From Aurantimonas coralicida (lineage in GTDB: Bacteria > Pseudomonadota > Alphaproteobacteria > Rhizobiales > Rhizobiaceae): a DNA stretch of 40,243 nucleotides. Location: NCBI GenBank assembly GCA_011050685.1, contig DRFF01000133.1, positions 1-40,243 of the forward strand, given 5' to 3'. Below are positions 25,359 through 33,729 of the stretch, piece after piece (position 1 is the first letter of the stretch; each line of letters begins with the position of its first letter). A program made the translations under genes and the position numbers. Under the pieces are notes generated by a model. The model saw only the letters and a program-made list of their open reading frames with translations, made no database searches and was not told the origin of the DNA.

Positions 25359-26342
25359 ATGTCCGACCTGTCCTCCATGACCATTCTCGTCCCCGGCAAA
25401 CTGAACCCCGATACGCTCGATACGCTGAAGACCACCTTCGATGTCGAGCATGTTCCTGATCGCGATGTGTCGAAGCTGAGCCAGGACCGCCGCAACGCCG
25501 TACGCGGGATCGCGCTGATGGGCGCGGTGCCGGCCGCCATGATGGATGCGCTGCCCAACCTTGAGATCATCGCCAATTTCGGCGTCGGCTATGACGGCGT
25601 CGATGTGAAGCACGCGACATCCAAGGGCGTCATGGTGACCAACACCCCCGACGTACTCACCGATGAGGTCGCCGACACGACGCTCGCCATTCTCCTGATG
25701 ACGGTGCGCGAACTCTATGCGGCGGAAAAGCACCTGCGCGAGGGTCGGTGGGAGAGCGAGGGCAACTACCCGCTGACTCCGATGACGCTGCGCGGGCGCA
25801 CCGCCGGCATCATGGGCCTTGGACGCATCGGCCTGGCCATCGCCCGGCGCCTCGAAGCCTTCGGCGTGCCGATCGAATATCACAACCGTTCGGAGCGGAC
25901 CGATGTCACCTATCGCTACCATCCAAGCCTGGAAAGCCTCGCCAGCTCGGTCGATACGCTGATTATCGCGGCACCCGGCGGCGCGGCCACCGAACGCGCC
26001 GTCGATGCTAAAGTGCTGAAGGCGCTCGGGCCTGACGGCGTCGTCGTCAATATCGGCCGAGGCACGACCATCGATGAGCCAGCGCTGATCGAGGCCCTGG
26101 AAAACGGTACGATCCGTGCCGCCGGCTTGGATGTCTTCGAGAAAGAGCCGCACGTTCCCGCCCGGCTGATCGCACTGCCCAATACCGTGCTGTTGCCGCA
26201 TGTCGGTTCCGCGTCGCGGCACACGCGGGGTGCGATGGGCGATCTCGTCGTCCGCAACCTCACCCATTGGTTCCAGGGACAGACGCCGGTTTCGCCGGTA
26301 ACGGAATCGGTGAAAGCGGGCATCCTCCCTCGCCAGGACTGA
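25359..26342 (+). CDS. 2-hydroxyacid dehydrogenase, glyoxylate/hydroxypyruvate reductase type
   Basis: Cytoplasmic D-2-hydroxyacid dehydrogenase of 327 aa that should reduce a 2-oxo acid such as hydroxypyruvate or glyoxylate. The Rossmann motif is GLGRIG (153-158). HNRSER (175-180) after beta-strand 2 favours NADPH. The catalytic triad is R234 (NIGRGTTID), E263 (DVFEKEP) and H281 (LLPHVGSAS). AAGGAAA precedes the start. It follows the LacI gene closely and is probably controlled by it. The physiological substrate remains inferred. Confidence 0.93.
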   Translation: MSDLSSMTILVPGKLNPDTLDTLKTTFDVEHVPDRDVSKLSQDRRNAVRGIALMGAVPAAMMDALPNLEIIANFGVGYDGVDVKHATSKGVMVTNTPDVLTDEVADTTLAILLMTVRELYAAEKHLREGRWESEGNYPLTPMTLRGRTAGIMGLGRIGLAIARRLEAFGVPIEYHNRSERTDVTYRYHPSLESLASSVDTLIIAAPGGAATERAVDAKVLKALGPDGVVVNIGRGTTIDEPALIEALENGTIRAAGLDVFEKEPHVPARLIALPNTVLLPHVGSASRHTRGAMGDLVVRNLTHWFQGQTPVSPVTESVKAGILPRQD

Positions 26343-26432
26343 AGGCTTTGCTAACGGTCGCAATCCGCGTCAACCTTCGCTTAAGGTTCTAGGAAGCATA
26401 ATGGTCCCGAACAATTTCGTGAGGGAACCGAT

Positions 26433-26876
26433 ATGAACTTTGCCGCGACGGCCTTTGGGGCCGGAATTGCCGCTTCCGTCTTCGTCGCCGGCCTGCAGGG
26501 CGCAACGGTCACGGCGACGGAGCCGGTCGCTGGCGTAGCGACCCTCGCGGCCACGGCAATGGTTTCGACCGCTGCCGCGGACACGACTCGTCTGAACGCC
26601 GTGCGTTTGATCGACCTGCGCAGCGGCGCAACCTGCAAGATTGCGGCGAGCCCAAACCTTGAGGCCGGCTTTGCCAACGCTCCGATCGGCCCGGATTGCG
26701 CCGGCTCGCCCACCCTGCAGAGCGTCTCGCAATGGCGCTCGTCGCGCGATGGAACGCTGGAGATGGCCGATAGCGAAGGCCGGACCCTGATGCGCTTCAT
26801 GCCGGGCGACGGCGTCTTGTTCGAGTCGATCTACCCGTCCGACGCCCTGGTGACCATCGTCCCCGCCAGAGGATAA
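26433..26876 (+). CDS. Small exported protein, AprI/Inh protease-inhibitor-like
   Basis: A 147-aa protein with a hydrophobic N-terminus (residues 1-48) that includes a signal sequence and an Ala/Thr-rich stretch. The mature part has two cysteines (in GATCKI and GPDCAGS) and the pattern W-x-x-x-x-DGTLEMADSEGRTLMRFMPG. This resembles the beta-barrel of the AprI/Inh metalloprotease inhibitors and their outer-membrane relatives in Hyphomicrobiales. No protease gene is adjacent. GAGGGAA precedes the ATG. An AACCTT/AAGGTT repeat (26372-26388) lies in the 90-bp gap upstream. The assignment is moderate, from pattern only. Confidence 0.7.
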   Translation: MNFAATAFGAGIAASVFVAGLQGATVTATEPVAGVATLAATAMVSTAAADTTRLNAVRLIDLRSGATCKIAASPNLEAGFANAPIGPDCAGSPTLQSVSQWRSSRDGTLEMADSEGRTLMRFMPGDGVLFESIYPSDALVTIVPARG

Positions 26877-26898
26877 GTTGCCGACAACCGATGGCCCC

Positions 26899-27315
26899 TC
26901 ACGCCGCCCGCTCTTTTTCCGCATCGTCTCGGACGGAGAAAACGTCCTTGGCAGCGAACAATCCGTTGAGTGCCGCCGGAAAACCGGCATAGACCGCCAT
27001 CTGCATGATGATTTCAGTGATTTCGTCTCGGGACAGACCGACATTCAATCCGGCTTCTATGTGAACCTTCAATTGCGGCGCGGCCGTCCCCATCGCAGTT
27101 AGGGCGGCAATGGTCGCGATCTCGCGACTGCGAATGTCGAGACCGGGTCTGGAATAGATGTCGCCAAACGGAAATTCGATCAGATAACGAGCAAAATCGG
27201 GCGCGATATCGGCTAACGACGACACCACTTTCTCGCCGGCCTCCCCGTCGATCTCGGCGAGCGCGCGCCGGCCTCGTTCAAGCCTGCTTTCGTGGGTGGT
27301 TTGATTCTGAATCAC
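26899..27315 (-). CDS. Carboxymuconolactone decarboxylase family protein (GTG start)
   Basis: A 138-aa all-helical protein of the AhpD/CMD superfamily. RSREIATIAALTAMG and LKVHIEAGLNVGLSRDE, then MQMAVYAGFPAALNG, are the family pattern. The CxxC pair of AhpD peroxidases is absent, which fits the gamma-CMD (PcaC-like) branch. The preferred start is GTG at 27315, just after AGAGGAAG. The gene overlaps the upstream merR by 38 bp, so the two are coupled and the regulator probably controls this enzyme. No protocatechuate pathway genes are nearby, so a true PcaC role is doubtful. Confidence 0.88.
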   Translation of the reverse strand: MIQNQTTHESRLERGRRALAEIDGEAGEKVVSSLADIAPDFARYLIEFPFGDIYSRPGLDIRSREIATIAALTAMGTAAPQLKVHIEAGLNVGLSRDEITEIIMQMAVYAGFPAALNGLFAAKDVFSVRDDAEKERAA

Positions 27316-27679
27316 GATTTTTCTTCCTCTGCTTGGATCCGGCATAGCCGGTGATCTTGGCATCGAGGACGAGAAGACTGTTCCGCAGTTCGGCGATCTG
27401 CCTGCGAACGTTTATGCGATGTCGTTCGAGCAATTCGCTGCGTTCGGCCTCGGTCATTGCGCCCTGTTCCCGAAGTGCGGCGTATCGCAGCATCTCTCTG
27501 ATCGGCATTCCAGTTGCCTTCAGGCGCGCGAGGAATTCGATCCACGTCAAGATCGACGCGTCGTAGTCTCGCTGCCTCGAAGAATCCCGGTCAGCATAGG
27601 GGAGCAATCCGATCCGCTCGTAGTAGCGGATCGTATGAGCCGTCAGGCCAGAGCGCTTTGCCAGTTCACCGATCTTCAT
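27278..27679 (-). CDS. MerR-family transcriptional regulator
   Basis: A 133-aa regulator with the MerR DNA-binding domain at the start (MKIGELAKRSGLTAHTIRYY, ERIGLLPY) and a long dimerisation helix to about residue 115. No metal-binding cysteines are present, so it belongs to the non-metal MerR group that senses aldehydes, redox or organic ligands. The last codons overlap the carboxymuconolactone decarboxylase-like gene. A MerR-type promoter with 19-bp spacer lies 31 nt upstream of its start, inside the end of the preceding acetyltransferase gene, which suggests autoregulation. Confidence 0.92.
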   Translation of the reverse strand: MKIGELAKRSGLTAHTIRYYERIGLLPYADRDSSRQRDYDASILTWIEFLARLKATGMPIREMLRYAALREQGAMTEAERSELLERHRINVRRQIAELRNSLLVLDAKITGYAGSKQRKKNRDSESNHPRKQA

Positions 27680-27709
27680 GCCTATCCGTGTCTCGTCACG
27701 ATATTTGCA

Positions 27710-27740
27710 AGGCTACCGCTTCGAGCGCGCTCTAAGTCAA
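27710..27740 (-). promoter_or_regulatory. MerR-type promoter with 19-bp spacer and dyad
   Basis: On the minus strand, TTGACT (27740-27735) is the -35 and TAGCCT (27715-27710) the -10, separated by exactly 19 bp, the over-long spacer typical of MerR-activated promoters. Between them is the near-perfect dyad CTTAGAGCGCGCTCGAAG (27719-27736). The -35 overlaps the last codons and stop of the acetyltransferase gene. Confidence 0.65.
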
Positions 27741-28427
27741 GTCGGCTTTTGCGAGGCTCTCGCGCATCTCGGTCAGCCCACGCCGCTGGCGACCCTCAGC
27801 GTCGAAATTCTCCGGCGCCAGCCAGGCGTCGAAGCCAGCTTTGACCGTCGGCCAGTCGCTGTCGAGGATCGAATACCAGGCGGTATCGCGATTGCGGCCC
27901 TTGACGATCATGTGCTGGCGAAACAGCCCCTCGTAGCGAAACCCTAGCCGCTCGGCCGCCCGTTTGGACGGCTGGTTGCGATCGTCGCATTTCCATTCGA
28001 GGCGCCGGTAGCCCATTTCGTCGAACACCCGGCGCATGATCAGGTAGAAGGCTTCGCTCGCCGCCCGCGACCGCTGCAAGGACGGGGCAAGGCAGATATG
28101 GCCGATCTCAGTGACGCCGTTCGCCGCATCCGTGCGCATCAGCGCGGCAACCCCCTCCGCCCGACCGGTTGTCAAAGGCAAGATGGCGTGAAACCGGATG
28201 TTGTCGGCGAGATAGGTGGCTTCCGCCCAACTGCGGAATACGGCCTCGTCGGCGAACGGCCCGTATGCCATGTGATCGAAGATACTGCCCTGGCCATCTT
28301 CGGCCAAGGCCGCGAACAGCGCGCCGAAATAGCGATGGTCGACGATCGGCTCCACCTCGACGAAATGCCCCGCGATCGATTGCGTCCCTGGAAATTGCCG
28401 GGACCCGTAGTCCGCCAGCGCGCTCAC
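27732..28427 (-). CDS. GNAT-family N-acetyltransferase (RimJ/RimL type)
   Basis: Cytoplasmic 231-aa acetyltransferase of the RimL-like GNAT group. Visible are GHICLAPSLQRSRAASEAFY (the acetyl-CoA loop region, about 112-131) and RRLEWKCDDRNQPSKRAAER then LGFRYEGLFRQHMIVKGRNR, the typical RimJ/L ending. Such enzymes acetylate protein N-termini or small molecules; the target is unknown. Its ATG overlaps the stop of the lipoprotein hydrolase gene by 4 bp (ATGA), so the two are coupled. Confidence 0.93.
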   Translation of the reverse strand: MSALADYGSRQFPGTQSIAGHFVEVEPIVDHRYFGALFAALAEDGQGSIFDHMAYGPFADEAVFRSWAEATYLADNIRFHAILPLTTGRAEGVAALMRTDAANGVTEIGHICLAPSLQRSRAASEAFYLIMRRVFDEMGYRRLEWKCDDRNQPSKRAAERLGFRYEGLFRQHMIVKGRNRDTAWYSILDSDWPTVKAGFDAWLAPENFDAEGRQRRGLTEMRESLAKADLT

Positions 28428-29344
28428 CGCGCGTTCTTCCGGATGAAGTTCAGGGTCTCGTCTCGGATCGCGGTATCATTGAGCGGGATGGCGGTCGCGA
28501 AGGCGGTGATCGCCCCCAAATGATCGACCTCCGGATAGATCGTTTCGGTCACCGAACCGCCCGAGGCGCGCATTTTCGCGGCCAGCGAGCGGGTGTTCTT
28601 CGGGTCGACCGTCGTATCGTCGGCACCGGCGATCAACAGCATCGGCGGCTCCCCACCGTCGACGAAGTTGATTGGCTGGCTCGCGGCGCGCTGCTCCTCC
28701 GGGAAGATCAGCTTGTAGCGCTCTTCCGTCAGCGGCAGGAAATCATACGGACCGGCAAGGCCGATAAAGCCCGCGAGGCTTTGCGAGGATAGGCTTTCCT
28801 TTGCCAGCCAGGACTCATCCGTCGCGAGCAGACCGGCGATCTCGGCGCCGGCCGAATGACCCATCAGGAACAGCGGGTGCGGACCGCCCGGCATGGCGTA
28901 GGCGCCACCGCGCACGGTCCTGGCGATTCGCACTGTCGCCTTGGCGGCATCCTCGATGAAGCCCGGAAATCGCACCTCGGGATAATGGCGATAATCGGGG
29001 ATGGCGACGATGACACCCTCGCTTGCCAGCGATTGGCCGACGAACAGATAGAGGTCCTTCGATCCCGAATCCCAGCCGCCGCCATAAACGAAGACGACGA
29101 GCGGCGTGTCCGGCGTTACCGTCGCCGGAATGTAGAGGTCGTAAGTGCCGCGGTCGCCGGGCATATAGCGAATATCTTCGACGACGCTGTAGCCATTGCC
29201 GCTGGTCGCGGCATTCAGCACCGCCGCGCAGCCGGAAAGGGCAAGCGCGGCGACCGGCCCTACCAGTGAGGCCACAACGGCAGGCCGGAAGCGGCTTTTC
29301 TGGCGGACGGCAGAGATGGCGGCAGGGGATTGGACGTTGCTCAT
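28424..29344 (-). CDS. Alpha/beta hydrolase lipoprotein (esterase/lipase-like)
   Basis: A 306-aa hydrolase of the BD-FAE/carboxylesterase group. The start at 29344 gives a long basic N-terminus and a hydrophobic segment ending in the lipobox ALSGC, so it is probably a lipoprotein anchored in an envelope membrane. The oxyanion motif is VFVYGGGWDSG, the nucleophile elbow GHSAGAE, the acid ADDTTVDP and the histidine EVDHLGA, so the triad is complete. The ribosome site is weak; an in-frame start at 29410 would add 22 residues. Substrate unknown. It begins the operon with the GNAT gene. Confidence 0.87.
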   Translation of the reverse strand: MSNVQSPAAISAVRQKSRFRPAVVASLVGPVAALALSGCAAVLNAATSGNGYSVVEDIRYMPGDRGTYDLYIPATVTPDTPLVVFVYGGGWDSGSKDLYLFVGQSLASEGVIVAIPDYRHYPEVRFPGFIEDAAKATVRIARTVRGGAYAMPGGPHPLFLMGHSAGAEIAGLLATDESWLAKESLSSQSLAGFIGLAGPYDFLPLTEERYKLIFPEEQRAASQPINFVDGGEPPMLLIAGADDTTVDPKNTRSLAAKMRASGGSVTETIYPEVDHLGAITAFATAIPLNDTAIRDETLNFIRKNAR

Positions 29345-29436
29345 GAAAGCGGAACTAGAGCGTCGGACGACAATAGGAACGCGTTCTGCCAGCAGCGATG
29401 CCTGCGGCACGGCGTCGCCGTCCCGTAGCGCTTCGC

Positions 29437-29796
29437 CTAACGGTCGCCAAGCCGCGCGCCGAGCCGCTCCAGCGCTTCCGCCGTCTCGTTAAGGCTATCG
29501 ACGAAACTTGTGCGCTCTGCATGCCGCGCACCGTCGAATTCGTGGGAACGAGCGGAATGGTCGGCGATTTCGCCCTCGAGTTTGCTAATCCGCCGCCGAG
29601 CCTCGAACAATTCGTCCGAGCCCATGATGGCCACCATGACCATCAGACGGAGATCGTCGATCTGTCCGAAACTTTGCCTCAGCTCGGCGATCCGGCCATC
29701 GACCTCCGCAGCGAGAGTCGTCAGGTGGGCCTCCTCCCCCTCGCCGCAAGCCATGCGATAGGTCTTTTCGTCGATAGTGACGACGATCTGTGGCAT
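29437..29796 (-). CDS. zapA: Cell division protein ZapA
   Basis: A 119-aa FtsZ-ring-associated protein that cross-links FtsZ filaments. The N-terminal globular part (MPQIVVTIDEKTYRMACGEG, EEAHLTTLAAEVD) is followed by MVMVAIMGSDELFEARRRI and a long coiled-coil helix, as in the family. GAGAGG precedes the ATG. It lies 20 bp after the DUF4164 gene, the usual pair in this order of bacteria. Confidence 0.93.
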   Translation of the reverse strand: MPQIVVTIDEKTYRMACGEGEEAHLTTLAAEVDGRIAELRQSFGQIDDLRLMVMVAIMGSDELFEARRRISKLEGEIADHSARSHEFDGARHAERTSFVDSLNETAEALERLGARLGDR

Positions 29797-29816
29797 TCGA
29801 CCTCTCTCCGCTGTCC

Positions 29817-30095
29817 TTACTTGTGGCGTTCGAGCACGCCGCGGACCCGTTCCATCGCGTCGACGAGTCGCTGCGAGACCTGTCGGTTGGCGCGATCGAG
29901 CCGTTCGCCCCGCGCCAACGCCGCGTCGAGTTCGCGCGCCAGCCGGCCGCGATCGGCCGTCATACGCTGAATCTCGGCTTCGCCGCCCCGCAGGAACGAT
30001 TCCCGCTCCTCACGCTCCTCGATGGCGTGTTCCAGCCGCTCGATCGCGGTCCGAAGGCGCAGACGCGCCGCCTCGAACGGATCTTCCGACGGCAT
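29817..30095 (-). CDS. DUF4164 family coiled-coil protein
   Basis: A 92-aa all-helical, highly charged protein. Nearly the whole length is predicted coiled coil, rich in Arg, Glu and Ala. The start at 30095 (MPSEDPFEAARLRL) follows a G-rich ribosome site; an upstream in-frame start at 30128 is less likely. It is co-transcribed with zapA and is conserved at this position in Hyphomicrobiales (recalled). A role in division is inferred from the pairing. It is divergent from tkt across 237 bp, where a TTGACA (30263-30268) may be a tkt -35; nothing else is visible there. Confidence 0.85.
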   Translation of the reverse strand: MPSEDPFEAARLRLRTAIERLEHAIEEREERESFLRGGEAEIQRMTADRGRLARELDAALARGERLDRANRQVSQRLVDAMERVRGVLERHK

Positions 30096-30332
30096 CGCGT
30101 CGTCCCCCTGACACCAACCTGCGGGCAAAGCCCGGTTCTGACATATGCCTTCCGCGAATGCGCGTATGGCCCTTCATGGTCTAGCGTTTCGGGCTGGCCA
30201 TGGAAAGCGCCGCGCTGGCACGATCCCCCCGATCCGTCGCGCCAGGATGCGGTCTTCGTTTGTTGACAGTAGCATAGCCATGTGATGACTGCCGCGCGTC
30301 ACGGCCGTCAGGCCGTCAATCGGAGCGCCTTG

Positions 30333-32354
30333 ATGACAACACCCGACCAGCATTGCCAGATGGCCAACGCCATCCGGTTCCTGTCGGCCGACGCCGTCGA
30401 GGCGGCCGGGTCGGGTCATCCCGGCCTTCCCATGGGCGCGGCCGACGTCGCCACGGTGCTGTTCACCCGCTTCCTGACCTTCGATCCGCGCGATCCCGAC
30501 TGGGCCGACCGCGACCGTTTCGTGCTGTCGGCCGGGCACGGCTCGATGCTGCTCTACAGCCTCCTGTATCTGCTCGGATACGACGACATCGACATCGACC
30601 AGATCAAGAATTTCCGCCAGCTCGGCGCCAAGACCGCGGGACACCCCGAATTTGGCCATGCGGCCGGAATCGAGACCACCACCGGGCCGCTCGGCCAGGG
30701 TCTCGGCAACGCCGTCGGCATGGCGATCGCCGAGCGCGTCATGAACGCGCGCTACGGCGACGGGATCGTCGACCATTATACCTACGTGCTGGTGGGCGAC
30801 GGCTGCCTGATGGAGGGGATCAGCCAGGAAGCGCTCACGCTCGCCGGCCATCTCAAGCTGAACAAGCTCATCGTCCTGTGGGACGACAACGGCATTACTA
30901 TCGACGGCGAGGTCGCGCTGGCCGATTCGACGGATCAGGCGGCCCGGTTCGCGGCGAGCGGCTGGAATACGGTTCGCTGCGACGGGCATGATCCTGAGGC
31001 GATCGCCGAGGCGATCGAGGCGGCCAGGGCGAGCGAGCGGCCGACCCTGGTCGCCTGCAAGACCACGATCGGCTATGGCGCGCCGACCAAGGCCGGCACC
31101 GCCAAGGTACATGGATCGGCTCTCGGGCCGAAGGAGCTTGCCGCAACCCGCGAGGCGCTCGGCTGGGACCATGAGCCATTCGAAGTTCCCGCCGAGATCC
31201 GCGACCAATGGCGGATCGCCGGGCTGCGCTCCAGCACGCGCCGCAAGGAATGGCAGAAACGCTTCGACGAGATCGACGCCGAGATCCGGGGCGATTTCGA
31301 ACGGCGGATGCGCGGCGATCTGCCGAGCGGTTTCGTCCAGGCCATGCAGCGCTACAAGCGCACACTGAACGAGGAGCGCCCCACCGTCGCCACCCGCAAG
31401 GCCTCGGAAATGGCGCTTGAGATCATCAACGGCGTGGTGACGGAGACGATCGGCGGCTCGGCCGATCTGACCGGCTCCAACAACACGCGCACCAGCCAGA
31501 CCGCCGCCATCGTCCGCGGCGACTATTCGGGCCGCTTCGTCCATTACGGCATCCGCGAGCACGCCATGGCCGCGGCGATGAACGGCCTGGCGCTGCATGG
31601 CGGCGTCATCCCCTATTCGGGCACGTTCCTCGTATTCTCCGACTATTGCCGCGGCGCGATGCGCCTGTCGGCTTTGATGGGGCAGCGGGTCATCTACGTG
31701 ATGACGCATGATTCGATCGGCCTCGGCGAGGACGGGCCGACGCACCAGCCGGTCGAGCATCTAGCCTCGCTCCGGGCGATGCCGGTGATGCAGGTTTTTC
31801 GTCCCGCCGATGCGGTCGAGACGGTGGAATGCTGGCAACTCGCGCTGGAATCGCGCCACGCGCCCTCTGTGCTGGCCCTCAGCCGCCAGGATCTGCCGGC
31901 CTTGCGGCTCGACAAGCACGACGAGAACCGCAGTGCGCGGGGCGCCTACGAGATCAGCCCGGCCTCGGGCGAGGCGGAGGTGACGATCTACGCCACCGGA
32001 TCGGAGGTCCAGATCGCCATGGAGGCGCGCACACGCCTCGAGCGGGACGGCGTACACACCCGCGTCGTTTCGGTGCCGTGCTTCGAGCTGTTCGAGCAGC
32101 AAAGCCCGGAATACCAAGCAGCGATCCTCGACCACGGCACCGTCAATGTCGCGATCGAGGCCGGAATCCGCCAGGCTTGGGACCGCTTTATCGGGCGCGA
32201 CGGAATCTTTATCGGCATGACCGGCTTCGGCGCCAGCGGTCGCGCCGCCGATCTCTATGAGCACTTCGGCATCACCGCGGATGCCGTGGTCGCCGCCGTC
32301 GAGGCACGTCGCGGGTCGGAGCGTCCGGAGGAGGACGATGATGGCGAGCGCTAG
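30333..32354 (+). CDS. tkt: Transketolase
   Basis: Cytoplasmic TPP enzyme of 673 aa that moves two-carbon units in the pentose phosphate and Calvin pathways. Motifs: [12 protein letters not shown] near residue 30, [13 protein letters not shown], the TPP-Mg motif VGDGCLMEG with the downstream N, and in the pyrimidine half [14 protein letters not shown] and [18 protein letters not shown]. The ATG at 30333 follows CGGAG; an earlier in-frame ATG adds 17 non-homologous residues. It is the first of the tkt-gap-pgk series, a conserved cluster in alphaproteobacteria. Confidence 0.97.
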   Translation: MTTPDQHCQMANAIRFLSADAVEAAGSGHPGLPMGAADVATVLFTRFLTFDPRDPDWADRDRFVLSAGHGSMLLYSLLYLLGYDDIDIDQIKNFRQLGAKTAGHPEFGHAAGIETTTGPLGQGLGNAVGMAIAERVMNARYGDGIVDHYTYVLVGDGCLMEGISQEALTLAGHLKLNKLIVLWDDNGITIDGEVALADSTDQAARFAASGWNTVRCDGHDPEAIAEAIEAARASERPTLVACKTTIGYGAPTKAGTAKVHGSALGPKELAATREALGWDHEPFEVPAEIRDQWRIAGLRSSTRRKEWQKRFDEIDAEIRGDFERRMRGDLPSGFVQAMQRYKRTLNEERPTVATRKASEMALEIINGVVTETIGGSADLTGSNNTRTSQTAAIVRGDYSGRFVHYGIREHAMAAAMNGLALHGGVIPYSGTFLVFSDYCRGAMRLSALMGQRVIYVMTHDSIGLGEDGPTHQPVEHLASLRAMPVMQVFRPADAVETVECWQLALESRHAPSVLALSRQDLPALRLDKHDENRSARGAYEISPASGEAEVTIYATGSEVQIAMEARTRLERDGVHTRVVSVPCFELFEQQSPEYQAAILDHGTVNVAIEAGIRQAWDRFIGRDGIFIGMTGFGASGRAADLYEHFGITADAVVAAVEARRGSERPEEDDDGER

Positions 32355-32512
32355 CGAGCACCGCCCTTACGGCATCGAAAATCAGCGTCCGCATAAAAAA
32401 AGCTGACCGGGCCGAATATTGATCCCGACCGCCTGCTTCTGTACAGCCCAAGGTGACCGCGACACCCCCGCGACGTTTGCCGGCAGGGCGCGCCATCGAA
32501 GGAGACGGATCA

Positions 32513-33523
32513 ATGACAGTTCGCGTTGCAATCAATGGCTTCGGCCGCATCGGCCGCAATGTGTTGCGGGCGATCGTCGAATCCGGACGGACCGACATCG
32601 AAGTGGTCGGCATCAACGACCTGGGCCCCGTCGAGACCAACGCCCATTTGCTGCGCTACGATTCCGTGCATGGCCGTTTCCCGGCCAAGGTCACCGTTGA
32701 CGGCGACACCATCAGCATCGATGGCGGCAAGCCGATCAAGGTCACCGCGATCCGCGATCCCAAAGACCTGCCCTGGGGCGACCTCGGCGTCGACGTCGCC
32801 ATGGAATGCACCGGCATCTTCACAGCCAAGGACAAGGCGTCCCTGCACCTGGAAGCCGGCGCCAAGCGGGTGCTCGTCTCCGCCCCGGCGGCCGGCGCCG
32901 ACAAGACCATCGTTTACGGCGTCAACCACGACACGCTGACCAAGGACGATCTGGTCGTCTCCAACGCATCGTGCACCACCAACTGCCTGTCGCCCGTCGC
33001 CTACGTCCTGAATGAGCTCGTCGGCATCGAAAAGGGCTTCATGACGACGATCCATTCCTACACCGGCGACCAGCCGACGCTCGACACGATGCACAGCGAT
33101 CTCTATCGCGGCCGCGCCGCCGCGATGTCGATGATCCCGACCTCGACGGGCGCCGCCAAGGCCGTCGGCCTGGTGCTGCCGGAGCTGAACGGCAAGCTGG
33201 ACGGCGTCGCCATCCGCGTGCCGACCCCGAATGTCTCCGTCGTCGACCTCAACTTCATCGCCAAGCGCGAGACCTCGATCGAGGAAATCAACGCAGCGAT
33301 CAAGGCGGCCGCCGACGGCAAGCTGAAGGGCATTCTCGGCTACACCGAGGAGCCGCTGGTCTCCATCGACTTCAACCACGACAGCCACTCCTCGGTCTTC
33401 CACATGGATCAGACCAAGGTTCTGGACGGCACCTTCGTGCGCATCCTGTCCTGGTACGACAACGAGTGGGGCTTCTCCAACCGCATGTCGGACACCGCCG
33501 TCGCCCTCGCCAATGCGAGTTAA
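32513..33523 (+). CDS. gap: Glyceraldehyde-3-phosphate dehydrogenase, type I
   Basis: Cytoplasmic 336-aa glycolytic/gluconeogenic enzyme. The Rossmann motif [13 protein letters not shown] is at the N-terminus, the catalytic cysteine is C154 in [12 protein letters not shown], and [12 protein letters not shown] is at the C-terminus. ND after the second strand (GINDLG) fits NAD preference. AAGGAG precedes the start at 32513. It lies 158 bp downstream of tkt in a gap with no gene. Confidence 0.98.
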   Translation: MTVRVAINGFGRIGRNVLRAIVESGRTDIEVVGINDLGPVETNAHLLRYDSVHGRFPAKVTVDGDTISIDGGKPIKVTAIRDPKDLPWGDLGVDVAMECTGIFTAKDKASLHLEAGAKRVLVSAPAAGADKTIVYGVNHDTLTKDDLVVSNASCTTNCLSPVAYVLNELVGIEKGFMTTIHSYTGDQPTLDTMHSDLYRGRAAAMSMIPTSTGAAKAVGLVLPELNGKLDGVAIRVPTPNVSVVDLNFIAKRETSIEEINAAIKAAADGKLKGILGYTEEPLVSIDFNHDSHSSVFHMDQTKVLDGTFVRILSWYDNEWGFSNRMSDTAVALANAS

Positions 33524-33541
33524 CGGCCGGATGGGCGGGCT

Positions 33542-33566
33542 CGTGGCGGGAGGGCATCCCGCTACG
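33542..33566 (+). terminator. Hairpin downstream of gap
   Basis: A 10-bp stem with one G-U pair (33542-33551 with 33557-33566) and a GGGCA loop starts 19 nt after the gap stop. No T run follows, so it may be a weak terminator or an mRNA 3'-end stabiliser. A second small repeat, GCCACT/AGTGGC (33663-33680), lies before the antiporter gene. Confidence 0.45.
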
Positions 33567-33729
33567 ATACCTGTGGCGCAAAAGTTTAACGTCTCATCGC
33601 GACGCGCTCCCCAAGTCCGCCTATAGGTCATACGGCGACGGTCCCGATACCGGAAAAGCGCCGCCACTTCACGTAGTGGCAGTCGCGCGCGGGGTTCGTC
33701 TCGCTGTCCCAAGGCTCTGATTCCAGCCG

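Noticed and set aside
29345-29436. Looked for 6S RNA downstream of zapA, its usual place in many alphaproteobacteria
   Set aside because: Only 92 bp separate zapA from the hydrolase gene, with no matching start or closing stem; 6S RNA must be elsewhere.
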